In this document: piece by piece, positions 21,510 through 33,345 of the stretch
How the letters are laid out: each line of letters opens with the position of its first letter
Position numbering within the stretch: position 1 is the first letter of the stretch
Assembly (NCBI GenBank): GCA_030407085.1
Contig: CM059584.1
Span: 104,097,001 to 104,161,000 of the forward strand
Length of the DNA: 64,000 bases
From: Trichopria drosophilae
Taxonomy: Eukaryota > Arthropoda > Insecta > Hymenoptera > Diapriidae
Direction of reading: 5' to 3'
Position numbers and translations under genes: made by a program
Notes under the pieces: model-generated
What the model saw: the letters and a program-made list of their open reading frames with translations, nothing else
The model's database searches: none
What the model was told of the DNA's origin: nothing

Positions 21510-23021
21510 TAGTCGCCCCGGTAACTCGCTAAAAGTGCCAAAATTGTGCACATCTTCATATCACTTTGAAACTTCGCATACGTTTAGAGGGTATCTAGAG
21601 TAATAATTTCCGAAGGGGAGCCATCTTGAATTTTGCTTCAGAAGCAAGATGGCGGCCTTTTTGTAAATTCACCATTTATTTTTTACCACTTTATTTTTAG
21701 TTAGTTCCAATTATTTTTTGGTTCAAATGTGAAAGTTATTTATTATAACATCACGACTATTATTGTCTTCATGAATTTCGGTCAAATTTCAAAATGGCGG
21801 ATAATTTAATAAATTATTAACACTTAGAGTCACACATTTTTCTATTCAAGCAATTCAGTTGAAAATCGTTACTCGGGGGTTTCGTGGTCGCTGGTTAGGA
21901 ATCGAACGTCAGATTGATTTAACCTCCGAGTAACAAATATTGGGCAAATGGAAACATTTCTAAAATTTTTGTCTGCCATACTGGATCCGCTATTTTGTAT
22001 TTGGTAAATCTAGCATAGGATTTGTAATCGATGTCTCCAAAAACATTACCATATACCAAATTGCGAGTAATTAGCTTTAAAAACATCATCAATAATAAGA
22101 CATAAACACAAAATAGTTCGAGGTTTAACCGCTAGGCGGCTATCAAGTCCGATAGAAATGTAGCTCTCGGCGCTTAGTACAGGTGTTTTTAACGATAATT
22201 CTTTTCTATAACGATAAGCTTGTAAAGCTCATTTAACGAAATGTTCTTGTTATAATGGATGTTCTTTACGTTGCTCTTGTAAACGCCAAAAGGTTGCATG
22301 TACACTACTGTGTAGAAACTGCCAAGGTAAGTGTCAAAATATTAATGAAAAAAATGAAACAGATAAATAAAATACAACAATAGAAAAAAAACAAAAAAAA
22401 AAAAAAAAAAAAAAAACAAAAAAAAAACAAAAAAAAACAACAAAAAAAAAACAAAAAAAAAGTTGTTAACCGCCGCGTCCCCGTCGCGACTCTGGTTTCG
22501 CTAAGAGCGGTATCCATTTGCACCATCTAATATCCATGTTAAAAAAAATCACAAAATAGGATAGATAATGCCTGTTTTTGTTTCTATGCCCGCCATATTG
22601 GATCCGCCATCTTGAGTATTCAGAATCGTAATCAGCATCAAAATACAATATTATTTCATTGAAAAGTACGTTATACTACTACTTTACAATATAAGAATAC
22701 TATGTGTTCAGTAATAACTCAATAATGTAGTAAAGTGGCCGCCATTTTGAAATTTGATCGAAATTCATGAAGATAAAAATACTTGTGATATTATAATAAA
22801 TAACTTTCATATTTGTACCAAACAACAATTTGAAATAACTAAAAATAAAGTCGTAAAAAAATAAATAGTGATTTTTCGAAAAAGGCCATCATCTTGGTTC
22901 TGTAGCAAAATTCAAGATGGCTTCCCTTCGGAAATTCTTACTCTAGATACCCTCTAAAAGTATGCAAAGTTTCAAAGTGGTATGAAAAGTTGCACAATAA
23001 TTTTGCTTACCGGGGCGACTA
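21510..23021. mobile_element. Foldback element with TAGTCGCCCCGG termini and 3-bp duplication
   Basis: A 1,512-bp element. The left end TAGTCGCCCCGGTAA is matched by its exact complement at the right end; arms of about 285 bp (21,510-21,800; 22,735-23,021) share a CAAGATGGC-type core. TTC is present on both sides (21,507-21,509, 23,022-23,024) but once in intact units. No transposase is present. The superfamily is not assignable from a 3-bp duplication alone. Confidence 0.83.
22384..22461. repeat. A-rich low-complexity tract
   Basis: A run of A interrupted by single C residues, in the spacer of the foldback element. Confidence 0.9.
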
Positions 23022-23166
23022 TTCCATGATGAGTAATATTCTATGCCTCCCGCAACTTGGCTACCTGATTTCATCAGCTTTAGTTTCCAGGCCTTAGGCG
23101 ACAGAATGGTAGTCTCATTTTCAGTCCACCCCTCCTACCAGTCGGTTAGACATCCTGCATCAGTGG
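23022..23166 (+). repeat. TR-1949 old unit, piece 5
   Basis: Unit sequence from TTCCATGATG to AGTGG. The last five bases are duplicated on the far side of the next insertion. Confidence 0.9.
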
Positions 23167-23990
23167 TGTTTCGAATGTCGAGTGAAAATCGGGGAGGTAT
23201 TTAAGAAAATTGTCACTTTTCTGTAGCAAAACCTTTTTTTTTATTATTGACTCTCTCACGATGAGATAAATCGTCCGTGGCGACATCTGTAGGGTTCTCG
23301 TACGACGCGACCGAGCGAGTTGGACGACGATACCGAAATGTCGGAAGGAAACGAACACAAAAACCGATGAATCGAACGAAGGATGCGAATTCTGCGGACT
23401 CGATTAACTAAGAGAGCGACCTCTCTGTACCAGTGGTGACCTTGACAGGGCCTATTACAATTTGAAGAATTCTTGAAGGTGGGCGACCACTAGCTTCAAT
23501 TCCGGACGCCTGGAGGATTTACATTACTGGGTTTCTGCCGAATATCACCTGGCGTCCTTTTTCTGCGACTCGACTACCCGAACCAATTACTCGAATTCAA
23601 CCGATCACGACTTCCCGGAGGACTCGGCGGAAAACTCGGTCGCTCAGTACGGAACCCGACACGGAACTTATTTTAGATAAATGCGCTAACGGTGTTATCC
23701 GGATGGCTGCGTAAAGCGATCTACCTGGTTACCCAAAAAACACAAAACTTTTTAACGACTTCAACTGTCGTTTTTCATTTTCAAGCTCTGCAACTGAAAA
23801 TCAATTTTTCTTGGTATTAGCAGATTTCGCCATTACCGACATTATCTCATCGCACGGCTGCGGCCGGTTTACGCAAGGTACCCCATTCGGTGTGCAATGG
23901 TGCAGGGAAACCGCAGAAAACCTGCACCTAGTACCAATATAAAAATTTACAAAAGTTACTCTTCGTGTCGACTACATTTTGTCAGCAACA
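23167..23990. mobile_element. Probable solo LTR
   Basis: An 824-bp insertion beginning TGTTTCG and ending GCAACA, flanked by the 5-bp duplication AGTGG (23,162-23,166 and 23,991-23,995), which occurs once in intact units. TG...CA ends plus a 5-bp duplication without internal coding sequence fit a solo LTR left by LTR-LTR recombination. A short non-autonomous LTR-like element is the alternative. Confidence 0.65.
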
Positions 23991-24593
23991 AGTGGAAAAC
24001 TCGATACCGATCATTTTTATCCTCTACCAAACATGGAAAAAAATAACAACATCGATAGCTGCACCCAGGAAACCTCCAACAGCAACAAGAAGTCTCAATC
24101 TCGGCATGAGCCAACAACGATGGATAGCCAGTCAAGCAAGATCATAGCAGCTTGCAGCCAAAAAGTTGGCAAGAGACAAAGAAGGCTCCGGGAAGACGAA
24201 GGAGAAGATGATGACATATTAATTGTAGACGCTTCTAAGGAATTGAGAGCATATCTGGATAATATATATCTGAAGATGATGTTAGAAGACGCTGAGAAAC
24301 CTTCTATACACGCCGCTATCGCAAGCGGAGCAAAAATTGATTAACATTATCTGAAGAAAGTCATTGCAAGTGTGTAAATCTCTGTAATAAATGAAATATG
24401 TTATAATTAAAACATTGAATTTTTCTATTCAATTTCCCATCATTAGTGTAAGTAGAAAATTGGTTGTCCGTCTGCATTCAACATAACACCAGGAAAAGAA
24501 TGTTCAATTTTTCTAGTATTTGACATAAGCACAAATCACTGAATTTTCAATTAATGGAAAAGGGAGGGCCCAATTCCAAAGTAAACAGAATAT
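23991..24593 (+). repeat. TR-1949 old unit, piece 6
   Basis: The unit continues through the ORF into the next unit's start. It lacks about 21 bp just before the GGGAGGGCCC motif near 24,561, a deletion shared with the copy ending at 35,296. Confidence 0.9.
24033..24344 (+). pseudogene. TR-1949 101-codon ORF, 3' frameshifted
   Basis: It belongs to the G46-K47 subgroup of this ORF (the array has C46-E47). Residues N36K, T37I, E57G and I65V differ from consensus. A small insertion after the codon for S91 shifts the frame, so the basic RRHRKRRKN end is lost. Confidence 0.65.
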
Positions 24594-26011
24594 ATAGAAA
24601 AGGTCGTTTCTTGGTCTAATCGGTCACTATACAACTAAGATGTTAAAAAAGGAATAAATGAAATCTTCCAGCTACAGCTATCTATAAAGACAGCAGTATC
24701 TAGAAAATTGAACGTTTCGTCTTTGAATTTGCGTAGGACTCCTCAGTAAGGTTCCGCAAATTCATCCTTAGACGTTCAAAAATATCAAAAAATCCAACTT
24801 ATCTTGCATCCGTATTTGGATGACATTAAGAACAAAAAAGTTCTTGTATATTCATATGAAAATCGTATCGTTGTAAGTCGGGCGGCATTAGAACGAAATA
24901 ATACTCGTACAAAACCACGCAACGTGAATAACGCTTCTCACATAAATAAACAAAAACAAATAATACTTGCGAGAAAGCAAATATAATGAAATAATATAAA
25001 CATACACAATCAGTGGAATTTTGTGTACAATTAGAAATATTCATTTGAATTATTACTTTCCTTTGTAAATGAAAATGGATGGATTTTTCATTTACAAAGG
25101 AATTAAGTAAAAAGCAAGTATACTTCATAAATATAAGCAGTTTTAACTGCCTTTCATAGTGAAAACCCAGGAATAAATCAATTTGAAGGAATAAAGTTAT
25201 CGACCGTTGTAATTAATAAATAGAAAAGGTAGTTTCTTGGTCTAATCGGTCACTATATTACTAAGATGTTAAAAAAGGAATAAATGAAATCTTCCAGCTA
25301 CAGCTATCTATAAAGACTGCAGATCTAGAAAATTGAACGTTTCGTCCTTGAATTTGCGTAGGACTCCTCAGTAAGGTTCCGCAAATTCATCCTTAGACGT
25401 TCAAAAATATCAAAAAATCCAACTTATCTTGCATCCGTATTTGGATGACATTAAGAACAAAAAAGTTCTTGTATAATCATATGAAAATCGTATCGTTGTA
25501 AGTCGGGCGGCATTTGAACGAAATAATACTCGTTCAAAACCACGCAACGTGAATAACGCTTCTCACATAAATAAACAAAAACTAATAATACTTGCGAATG
25601 TATTGATTTATTTCTGGTTTTCCCTATGAAAGGCAGTTAAAACTGCATATTTTTATGAAGTATACTTGCTTTTTACTTAATCCCCTTGTAAATGAAAAAT
25701 CCATCCATTTTCATTTACAAAGGAAAGTATTAATTTAAATGAATATTTCTAATTGTACACAAAATTCCACTGATTATGTATGTTTATATTATTTCATTAT
25801 ATTTGCTTTCTCGCAAGTATTATTTGTTTTTGTTTATTTATGTGAGAAGCGTTATTCACGTTGCGTGGTTTTGAACGAGTATTATTTCGTTCAAATGCCG
25901 CCCGACTTACAACGATACGATTTTCATATGAATATACAAGAACTTCTTTGTTCTTAATGTCATCCAAATACGGATGCAAGATAAGTTCGATTTTTTCCTT
26001 CAAATTGATTT
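24594..26011. mobile_element. Foldback element with two 626-bp modules (copy 1)
   Basis: A 1,418-bp insert flanked by the 12-bp duplication TAAACAGAATAT (24,582-24,593; 26,011-26,022). The left part is a 626-bp module (24,594-25,219) followed by a partial second module to about 25,598. The right part is an inverted copy of module sequence. Each module holds a 15-bp stem hairpin built on TTTGTAAATGAAAA and smaller palindromes such as GCAGTTTTAACTGC. Short open frames in it overlap on both strands and look incidental. Confidence 0.8.
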
Positions 26012-26614
26012 AAACAGAATATCCACGATCAACCATGGATTATACATCATATTTTACAGAAGTTTTAAAATATTCATAAATTAAATTGTACACGGAAAAG
26101 AATTTTTAACAAACTCCTCTGAAAAATCGAGCAAAATTTTCTGAAAAAGTTCGACGCTCGGCAACCTAGTAAAATTTACATTAGTAATTTCGGCAATATT
26201 TGCTCGACTACTTTGGTGACGTTAACTGACGTATCTGAGTATGATGGGTTATGTAAATATATATACTTAAGATGTTCGGCAAATATTGCCGAAGTTTCGA
26301 TTGCGCACTTCTACTTGACGCATTTCAGTGGAATTTAATAAAGATTTTTTCCGTGTAAAACGATATTCCAGCTTCATTCGCGCATAATCAATTAACGTTA
26401 GACCAGGATACTCATTGACTTCTTTGTAGGAAATTCTATGCTCCACAATGAAGGTTTAGTATATTTTCAGTGGATCCTGCACTGATTTCGATTCGGAAGC
26501 CGTGGATTAAAAAAAGTGCCGATTTTTTCACTTTTAGCAACGTTTGCAGATCATTACAAATAACCAGTAATAACTAATTCTCTACGTGTTATGTATAAAT
26601 AAACCCAAAGATGT
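26012..26614 (+). repeat. TR-1949 old unit, piece 7
   Basis: The unit resumes at AAACAGAATAT and runs to AAAGATG, where BEL/Pao element 2 begins. Confidence 0.88.
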
Positions 26615-26957
26615 TGTCCAATCTTTTCTTTGTACAATTTAAATTATTTTGGTTTCGGCGTATTTGATGAACAATAATAGTACGATTATTTACAAGTGAC
26701 ATGTAATCCGCGGTGCGGCGCTCATGGCGTAATGGCGATTTCCGAAATTTGCATTAAGCAGAACCGTTTTGGATACGAACGAACGCGGTCGCTCGACACG
26801 CGGGATTCATTTGTGTACTTCACGCGCACGCAATATAAATAAAATAAAATTTAAGTTTTTTTCCCGTCAAATATCAACGGAGTGATCCAAAAAGTTGTAT
26901 TTTAATTTCATCACGGCTGAAATATAGCCGTTAAACCCTTGTCCTTCGACAAAAACA
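26615..26957 (+). repeat. 5' LTR of BEL/Pao element 2
   Basis: About 343 bp from TGTCCAATC to AAAACA, with an AATAAAATAAAA polyadenylation-like stretch near 26,836. The sequence just after it (TTTCATGGTCCTTCGAAG) is placed where a primer-binding site should lie. The start could be 3 bp earlier. Confidence 0.65.
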
Positions 26958-27454
26958 TTTCATGGTCCTTCGAAGCCGGATCTACTTCGCGATTTATAGT
27001 GGAAAAACGTGCCGTGAAAATCTACAGTGCATTTCAGAAACGGTTCTATTTTTTCGAAAATTGGTGTTCACCTTGTTCGTCATCAAAATCTTTCAACTGT
27101 GAGAACAATCTCAAGAACACTCAACCAATTTTCTATTCATTGGGACATCGCACGAAGAAACAAGTTCTGCGTGGAAAAGACGTCCATTGGAACTTCAAAT
27201 TTATTCGTCGAAAAAGTCAGCCATTAAACTCAACGCTAAGTATAGTAGCGGTTAATTTGCCACGTGTCAACACGAGGTTCACATACCGGAAGCCACGGGA
27301 AACGACGCCATCATCAACCAGGTGCAATCTTCCTGATTATTTTATTCTTTAGTTTTGAGTTTTTTTTCTTTCTGGCAAATTGTCGAATTTGAAGTTTTCA
27401 TTTTTTCGTTATAATTTATTTATATTAAATTCATCATTATAATTTATTGCTACA
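26958..27454 (+). other. Leader of BEL/Pao element 2
   Basis: Untranslated region between the LTR and the first gag codon. The short frames in it have no recognisable domain. Confidence 0.55.
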
Positions 27455-27997
27455 ATGGCTATTATTGACGAATTAAAGCAAAAACGTAAAAGCTTAAAAT
27501 CAAGGTTAACGCGTTTTAAGACATTTATATCTCAATTCAACGTCGAAATTGGGGAAATCGAGGAGTTAAAAGTACGTAAAGATAAAATTGAAAACATTTT
27601 ATATGATTTTATTAAAATTCAAGACGAACTCGCGGTCTTAGAAGGCGCGCAAGAAAATGACGACGATTTTTCAGACGAAATTGCTAATTTTGAGAGCTTC
27701 TACTTTCAAGCAATCAGTTGTGCAAACAAAATCCTAAATGAAAGAACACGTGTCGCAGTAGCGAATTCGAATCATGGTCAGATCATTTCTCAAGTGAATA
27801 CCTGTGCATCTGCTGCCGAAGTAGATGCAATTAATCGAATAAAATTACCGACTATAAGTATTCCCACATTTACGGGAGCATACGATCAGTGGCTCAATTT
27901 TCGGGATACATTTACGTCATTGATTCATAACAACGGCTCACTCTCGCAAGTGCAGAAATTTCATTATTTGCGTTCTTCGTTAGCGAATAAATTTTAG
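27455..27997 (+). pseudogene. BEL/Pao element 2 gag, N-terminal part
   Basis: About 180 codons starting at an ATG, rich in lysine and glutamate (a likely coiled coil over the first 70 residues), followed by the DUF1759 signature around IPTFTGAYDQWLNFRDTF. The frame is lost near 27,993 by a single-base indel in an A/T run, after which gag sequence continues in another frame. Element 1 has the same domain intact near its residues 140-200. Confidence 0.8.
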
Positions 27998-28086
27998 CAC
28001 TAGAGACTTCCGAGGGAAATTACAGTGTTGCCTGGGAATTACTCCAGGAGCGATATGAAAACAAATTTTTAATTATAAATAGTCAC

Positions 28087-31000
28087 TTGAATGCAATTTT
28101 TGAGATTCCTCGTCTGCCGCAAGAATCCTATACCGGGCTGCGTCAGTTACATGCAACTTTCGAAAAGCATACGCGATCTCTTAAGGTGCTCGGTCTGCCA
28201 GTGGATGGTTGGGACGCGATTTTAATACATATTATTTCTTCGAAGTTAGACTCGGTCACATTGCGCGATTGGAAGGGTACGAAGTATACAGGAACTTTTC
28301 CAACTTTGAAAGAAATGTTTATATTTTTATCAGGTCGTTGTCAAATGTTCCAAGGAATGACACTTGAATCGCGTAAATCACATACATTAAATTCTCATAC
28401 CTCACGTTATCGACAATCTTCTAAAACATTACTTGCAACAGATACAACTACTTGTCGTTTATGTAACAAAGGTTCACATTTCGGTTTTCCCTGTCCTTCT
28501 TTTTCGAAGCTATCAGCAGAACTTCGAATTAGGGAGGCTAGGAAAATGAATTTATGTTTGAATTGCTTAAAGGGAATTCATCCCACCCGTGATTGTCGAA
28601 GCAATTCCACTTGTCGTAAATGTAATAAACGCCACAACACTTTGTTACATTTGGATGAAAGAAATATGAACGAACCCAAAGTGCCGGACATGCACCCTGA
28701 AATTTCTGCCTCGAATACGATTGCCGCCTGTAGTTCGGAAAATCCCCGCAAGCGTACGTTATTAGCGACAGCATTAATTCGAATTAATGATCACGAGGGT
28801 AAATCGCACGAATGTCGCGCTTTACTGGATTCGGCATCTCAGTCTAATTTTCTAACGCAACATTTTTGTGACAAATTACAATTAACCACAAAACATATCA
28901 GAATTAGTGTCTCAGGAGTAGGCCAAAGGGCTATGCCAATAACGAAACGGGTAAATGTAACAATTTTCTCGCGATTAAATGCATTTAAGGCTAATTTGTC
29001 TTGTCTTATAATTCCTGAAATAACGGAAAATATACCGATATCATCATTCAGCTCAGAATCGTTAAACATTCCAGACGATTTGAAATTGGCTGACCCTGAA
29101 TTCTTCGAATCCAGTAGCGTTGATTTATTAATCGGTGCAGCATTGTTTTGGGATTTACTTGCTCAAGGACAAATTCGAATGGGTCGCGACAAACCCATAT
29201 TGCAAAAGACGCAATTTGGTTGGGTCGTGTCCGGACTGATATTAATTCCTCAAACAAAACAAATTGATTCGAAAACAATTTGTCACGTTTCGTCTGTTGT
29301 TAATTTATCAACACTAGAAACTCAAATTTCAAAGTTCTGGGAAGTTGAAGAACGATATACACATACACAAATTGAACCTACCTGTGATCCAAATAATATT
29401 TGCGAAAAACATTTCATGGAAACAACACGCCGTTCAACGGATGGTCGTTTTATTGTTTCAATTCCTTTCAAATCAAATAATGACAATGTATTGGGCGAAT
29501 CCCGGGAACTCGCGATTAATAGATTTCATTATTTAGAACGAAAATTATCGAAAAATAAAGCGCTAAGGCTTGATTACGATGCTTTTATTCAAGAATATAT
29601 AAATTTGGGTCATATGTCTAAATTGAACGAAAATGAATCATTGACAAATAAAGCATATTACTTGCCACATCATCCCGTAATAAAACCGTCTTCTACCACA
29701 ACAGAACTCCGAGTTGTTTTTGACGCCTCAGCAAGGACAACCAATGGGAAATCTCTCAATGATATCCAATTAGTGGGGCCAACTATACAAAATGATATAT
29801 TTACAATTCTTCTAAGATTTAGAAGACATCGTTTTGCATTAAAGGGTGATATCGCGAAGATGTATCGCCAAGTTCTTGTCGCAGAAGAACACCGTCCCTA
29901 TCAACGCATCTTTTGGCGTTTTCATCCCGATCTGCCTTTGGACTGTTATGAGCTTAACACAGTGACATATGGTACAGCATCGGCGTCATTTTTAGCTATT
30001 CGCTGCTTATTTGAGTTAGCTGAGTTAAATAGATCAAAGCATCCCGAGGTATGTGACATAATCGTGCGTGATTTTTCAGTGGATGACTTATTAACAGGTG
30101 CAGATAGCATCCAAAAGCTGAAGGTCATTCAGAAACGATTGTCTCACATCCTATTGTCGGGAGGTTTTAGTTTGCGAAAATGGGTCTCTAACAGTATAGA
30201 GTTTTTGCATGATATCAATTATGCAGGCAGTGAGAATAGTAATTTTGTTATCGGTCAGGATGAGGATTGCAAGGCACTTGGTCTTCTTTGGAATCCGATT
30301 TCTGATGATTTTCTTTTTACAGTGAATCTTATTGTTAAAGGTTCTCAAGTCACGAAACGTGTGATTTTATCATCTATTGCCCAAATATTTGATCCTATAG
30401 GTTTTCTTACTCCCATCACGACACATGCTAAGGTTATCATGCAAAGGCTTTGGCAGCTAAAGATAGGCTGGGATGAATCTATTCCCTTAGACCTTAGAAC
30501 TAAGTGGGTCTCATTGAGAGATAGTTTGACAGAATTGAATAGCATTCGTATTCCAAGGCATGTTTTGTGCATTAATTCAGTATCTACACGATTACATGCA
30601 TTTTGCGACGCGTCGGAAACAGCCTATGGGTCATGTATTTATTTGCGTTCAGTTGATAGCATAGGGAACTGCACAGTTCGATTATTAGCTTCTACGGGGC
30701 GTGTAGCACCACTAAAGGTTCTTTCAATTCCACGACTGGAATTATGTGGAGCTCTTACGCTAAGCCAACTTGTAGTAAAAATACGAAGTTCAATGCAGAT
30801 AGCAGTCGATAAAAATTATGATTGGACGGACAGTACGATAGCTTTGGCTTGGATAAAAGCAAGCCCCAGTGGTTGGCGAACCTTTGTTGCATATCGGGTG
30901 GCCGAAATTCAACGAAATTGTCAAACGGTTGATTGGTATCACGTTAGTGGAAAGGACAACCCAGCTGACGTTTTATCGCGTGGAATAGAGCCTTCCGAAT

Positions 31001-32343
31001 TGCAAGGTAGTGATATGTGGTGGAACGGACCAAGTTGGTTAGTACGGGGAATGGATGAATGGCCGCTAGTCGCTGCAGACAATGGATTCGTTGATGATGA
31101 ACTTGTTCCTGAGAAGAAAACTATAACATTAATATCAAGTCATGTATCAAAGATGAATTTATTGTCTAAATTCTCCTCCTTTTCTAAATTGCGCCGCGTT
31201 ACAGCTTATTGCCTTAGATTTTATCATAATTGCAAAATGAAATGGAGTGAACGAGTTTTTGGAGCGCTTAGTGTTGTAGAACTTTCCAGGTCCACTTTTG
31301 CGTTGCTAAAGTTGGCACAGTGGGAAGGTTTTAGTCAGGAGATTTCCGAATTACAGCGCGGTCATCAATTATCCGTACGAAGTAAATTACTTCCATTAAG
31401 TCCCTTTTTAGATAGGGGTATTATCCGAGTCGGCGGTCGATTAAAAAATTCGATGTACAAATATAATAAAAAACACCCAATTTTGTTACCAAAAGGTCAT
31501 GCATTGACAAAATTAATAATTCGATATGAACATAAACGACTGTTGCATGCCGGTCCGCAGGCAGTATTAGCATCATTGCGCGATACTTATTGGCCAATCG
31601 CAGGCAGAACGCAGGTTCGAGGAGTTATCAAAAAATGCATTCAATGTTTTCGCGCGCAAGCTGTTTCATTAGAAACGTACATGGGTGAACTTCCTGCTTC
31701 TAGAGTGAGTACAGCGCGACCGTTTTTAAAATGCGGGGACGACTACGCAGGACCATTTTTTATTAAGGATCGAAAGACAAGCAATCCAAAATTAATTAAG
31801 GCATACGTGTCTCTTTTCATCTGTTTCGCGACAAAGGCCATACATCTCGAGTTGGTTACCGAGTTGACCACTCAGTGTTTTATTGCCGCGTTACGGAGAT
31901 TTTCTTCTCGACGGGGAAAGCCACGAGAGATCTACTCTGACAATGGCACGGATTTCGTTGGTGCTGTTAAAGAGCTCTCAGAACTAGCCAAATTTATCAG
32001 AAATAAGAAGGACTCATTAGTAGATGAAGCCCAAGAATCAGAAAAAAATAACAGCATCTATAGCTGCACCCAGGAAATCTCCAACAGCAACAAGAAGTCT
32101 CAATCTCGGCATGAGCCAACATCGATGGATAGCCAGTCCAGCAACATCATAGCAGCTTGCAGCCAAAAAGTTGGCAAGAGACAAAGAAGGCTCCGGGAAG
32201 ACGAAGAAGAGAATGATGACATATTAATTATAGACGCGTCTAAGGAATTGAGAACATATCTGGATAATATATATCTGAAGATGATGCTAGAAGACGCTGA
32301 GAAACCTTCTACACGCCGCCATCGCAAGCCGCGCAAACATTGA
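28087..32343 (+). pseudogene. BEL/Pao element 2 gag-pol, fused in frame to the TR-1949 ORF
   Basis: The open frame is 1,418 codons long but begins mid-gag: homology to gag is in frame upstream of 28,087, so the listed start is not the real one. Zinc knuckles (CRLCNKGSHFGFPC and two more), a protease DSAS motif (D248), reverse transcriptase with an SVDD box at about 664-667 in place of YVDD, Pao RNase H, an integrase zinc finger and the first two core aspartates (D1219, D1285) are present. The integrase breaks off before its catalytic glutamate. From about residue 1319 the frame continues without a stop into the 101-codon TR-1949 ORF. The chimeric end is a rearrangement scar. Expression is unknown. 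Confidence 0.87.
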
Positions 32344-33000
32344 TTAACATTATCTGAAGAATGTCATTGCACGTGTGTAAATCTCTGTAATAAATGAAAT
32401 ATTTTATAATTAAAACAATGAATTTTTCTATTAAATTTCCCATCATTAGTGTAAGTAGAAAATTGGTTGTCCGTCTGCATTCAACATAACACCAGGAAAA
32501 GAATGTTCAATTTTTATAGTATTTGACATAAGCATAAATCACTGAATTTTCAATTAATGGAAAATTTCAATAATTTTTCAGTTCAGGGAGGGCCCAATTC
32601 CAAAGTAAACAGAATATCCACGATCAACGATGGATTATATACATCATATTCCACAGAAGTTCTAAAATATTCATAAGTTAAATTCTACATGGAAAAAAAT
32701 TTTAAGGAAACTCCTCTGAAAAATCTAGCAAAATTTTCTGAAAAAGTTCGACGCCCGGCAACCTAGTAAAATTTACATTAGTAATTTCGGCCATATTTGC
32801 TCGACTACTTTGGTGACATTGACTGACGTATCTGAGTATGATGGGTTATGTAAATATATATACTGAAGATGTTCGGCAAATATTGCCGAAGTTTCGATTG
32901 CGCACTTCTACTTGACGCATTTCAGTGGAATTTAATAAAGATTTTTTTTCCGTGTAAAACAATATTCCAGCTTCATTCGCGCATAACCAATTAACGATAT
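32039..33000 (+). repeat. TR-1949 old unit, piece 8
   Basis: It starts in the ORF at the BEL junction and runs through the unit end into the next unit as far as AATTAACG, where a foldback fragment is joined. It retains the roughly 21 bp lost in the units beside foldback copies 1 and 3. Confidence 0.88.
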
Positions 33001-33006
33001 AATAAA

Positions 33007-33345
33007 TTTTTACTTAATCCCCTTGTAAATGAAAAATCCATCCATTTTCATTTACAAAGGAAAGTATTAATTTAAATGAATATTTCTAATTGTACACAAA
33101 ATTCCACTGATTATGTATGTTTATATTATTTAATTATATTTGCTTTCTCGCAAGTATTATTTGTTTTTGTTTATTTATGTGAGAAGCGTTATTCACGTTG
33201 CGTGGTTTTGAGCGAGTATTATTTCGTTCAAATGCCGCCCGACTTACAACGATACGATTTTCATATGAATATACAAGAACTTCTTTGTTCTTAATGTCAT
33301 CCAAATACGGATGCAAGATAAGTTCGATTTTTTCCTTCAAATTGA
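33007..33345. mobile_element. Foldback element remnant without tandem modules (copy 2)
   Basis: It corresponds to the inverted right arm of the elements at 24,594 and 35,297, including the TTTCATTTAC hairpin, and joins TR-1949 at the same TTAAACAGAATAT junction. The left arm and module region are absent. Confidence 0.75.

Larger units (their letters stand above)
26615..32038 (+). mobile_element. BEL/Pao element 2, 3' truncated
   Basis: This retrotransposon has a 5' LTR, leader, frameshifted gag and a long pol frame. It stops inside the integrase core and joins TR-1949 sequence at about 32,038. The 3' LTR is missing, as is about 0.8 kb of the unit between the two flanks, so a deletion or unequal exchange removed the right end. 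It is clearly a different lineage from element 1 and defective. Confidence 0.88.

Noticed and set aside
23420..23480. Internal primer-binding-site-like GTGGTGACC in the solo LTR
   Set aside because: No second LTR follows, and TG...CA ends plus the flanking duplication define the whole 824 bp as one unit.
24690..24780. Possible self-cleaving ribozyme in the 626-bp tandem module
   Set aside because: Inverted arms such as GAATTTGCG/CGCAAATTC are present, but no hammerhead core (CTGATGA plus GAAA) was found.
24804..25128. 60- and 100-codon frames on both strands of the 626-bp module
   Set aside because: Both lie in a foldback with hairpins, overlap each other and lack domain signals. They recur only because the module is repeated.
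26939..27352. 137-codon frame in the leader of BEL/Pao element 2
   Set aside because: It overlaps the LTR end and leader, and has no domain. Gag starts downstream at 27,455.
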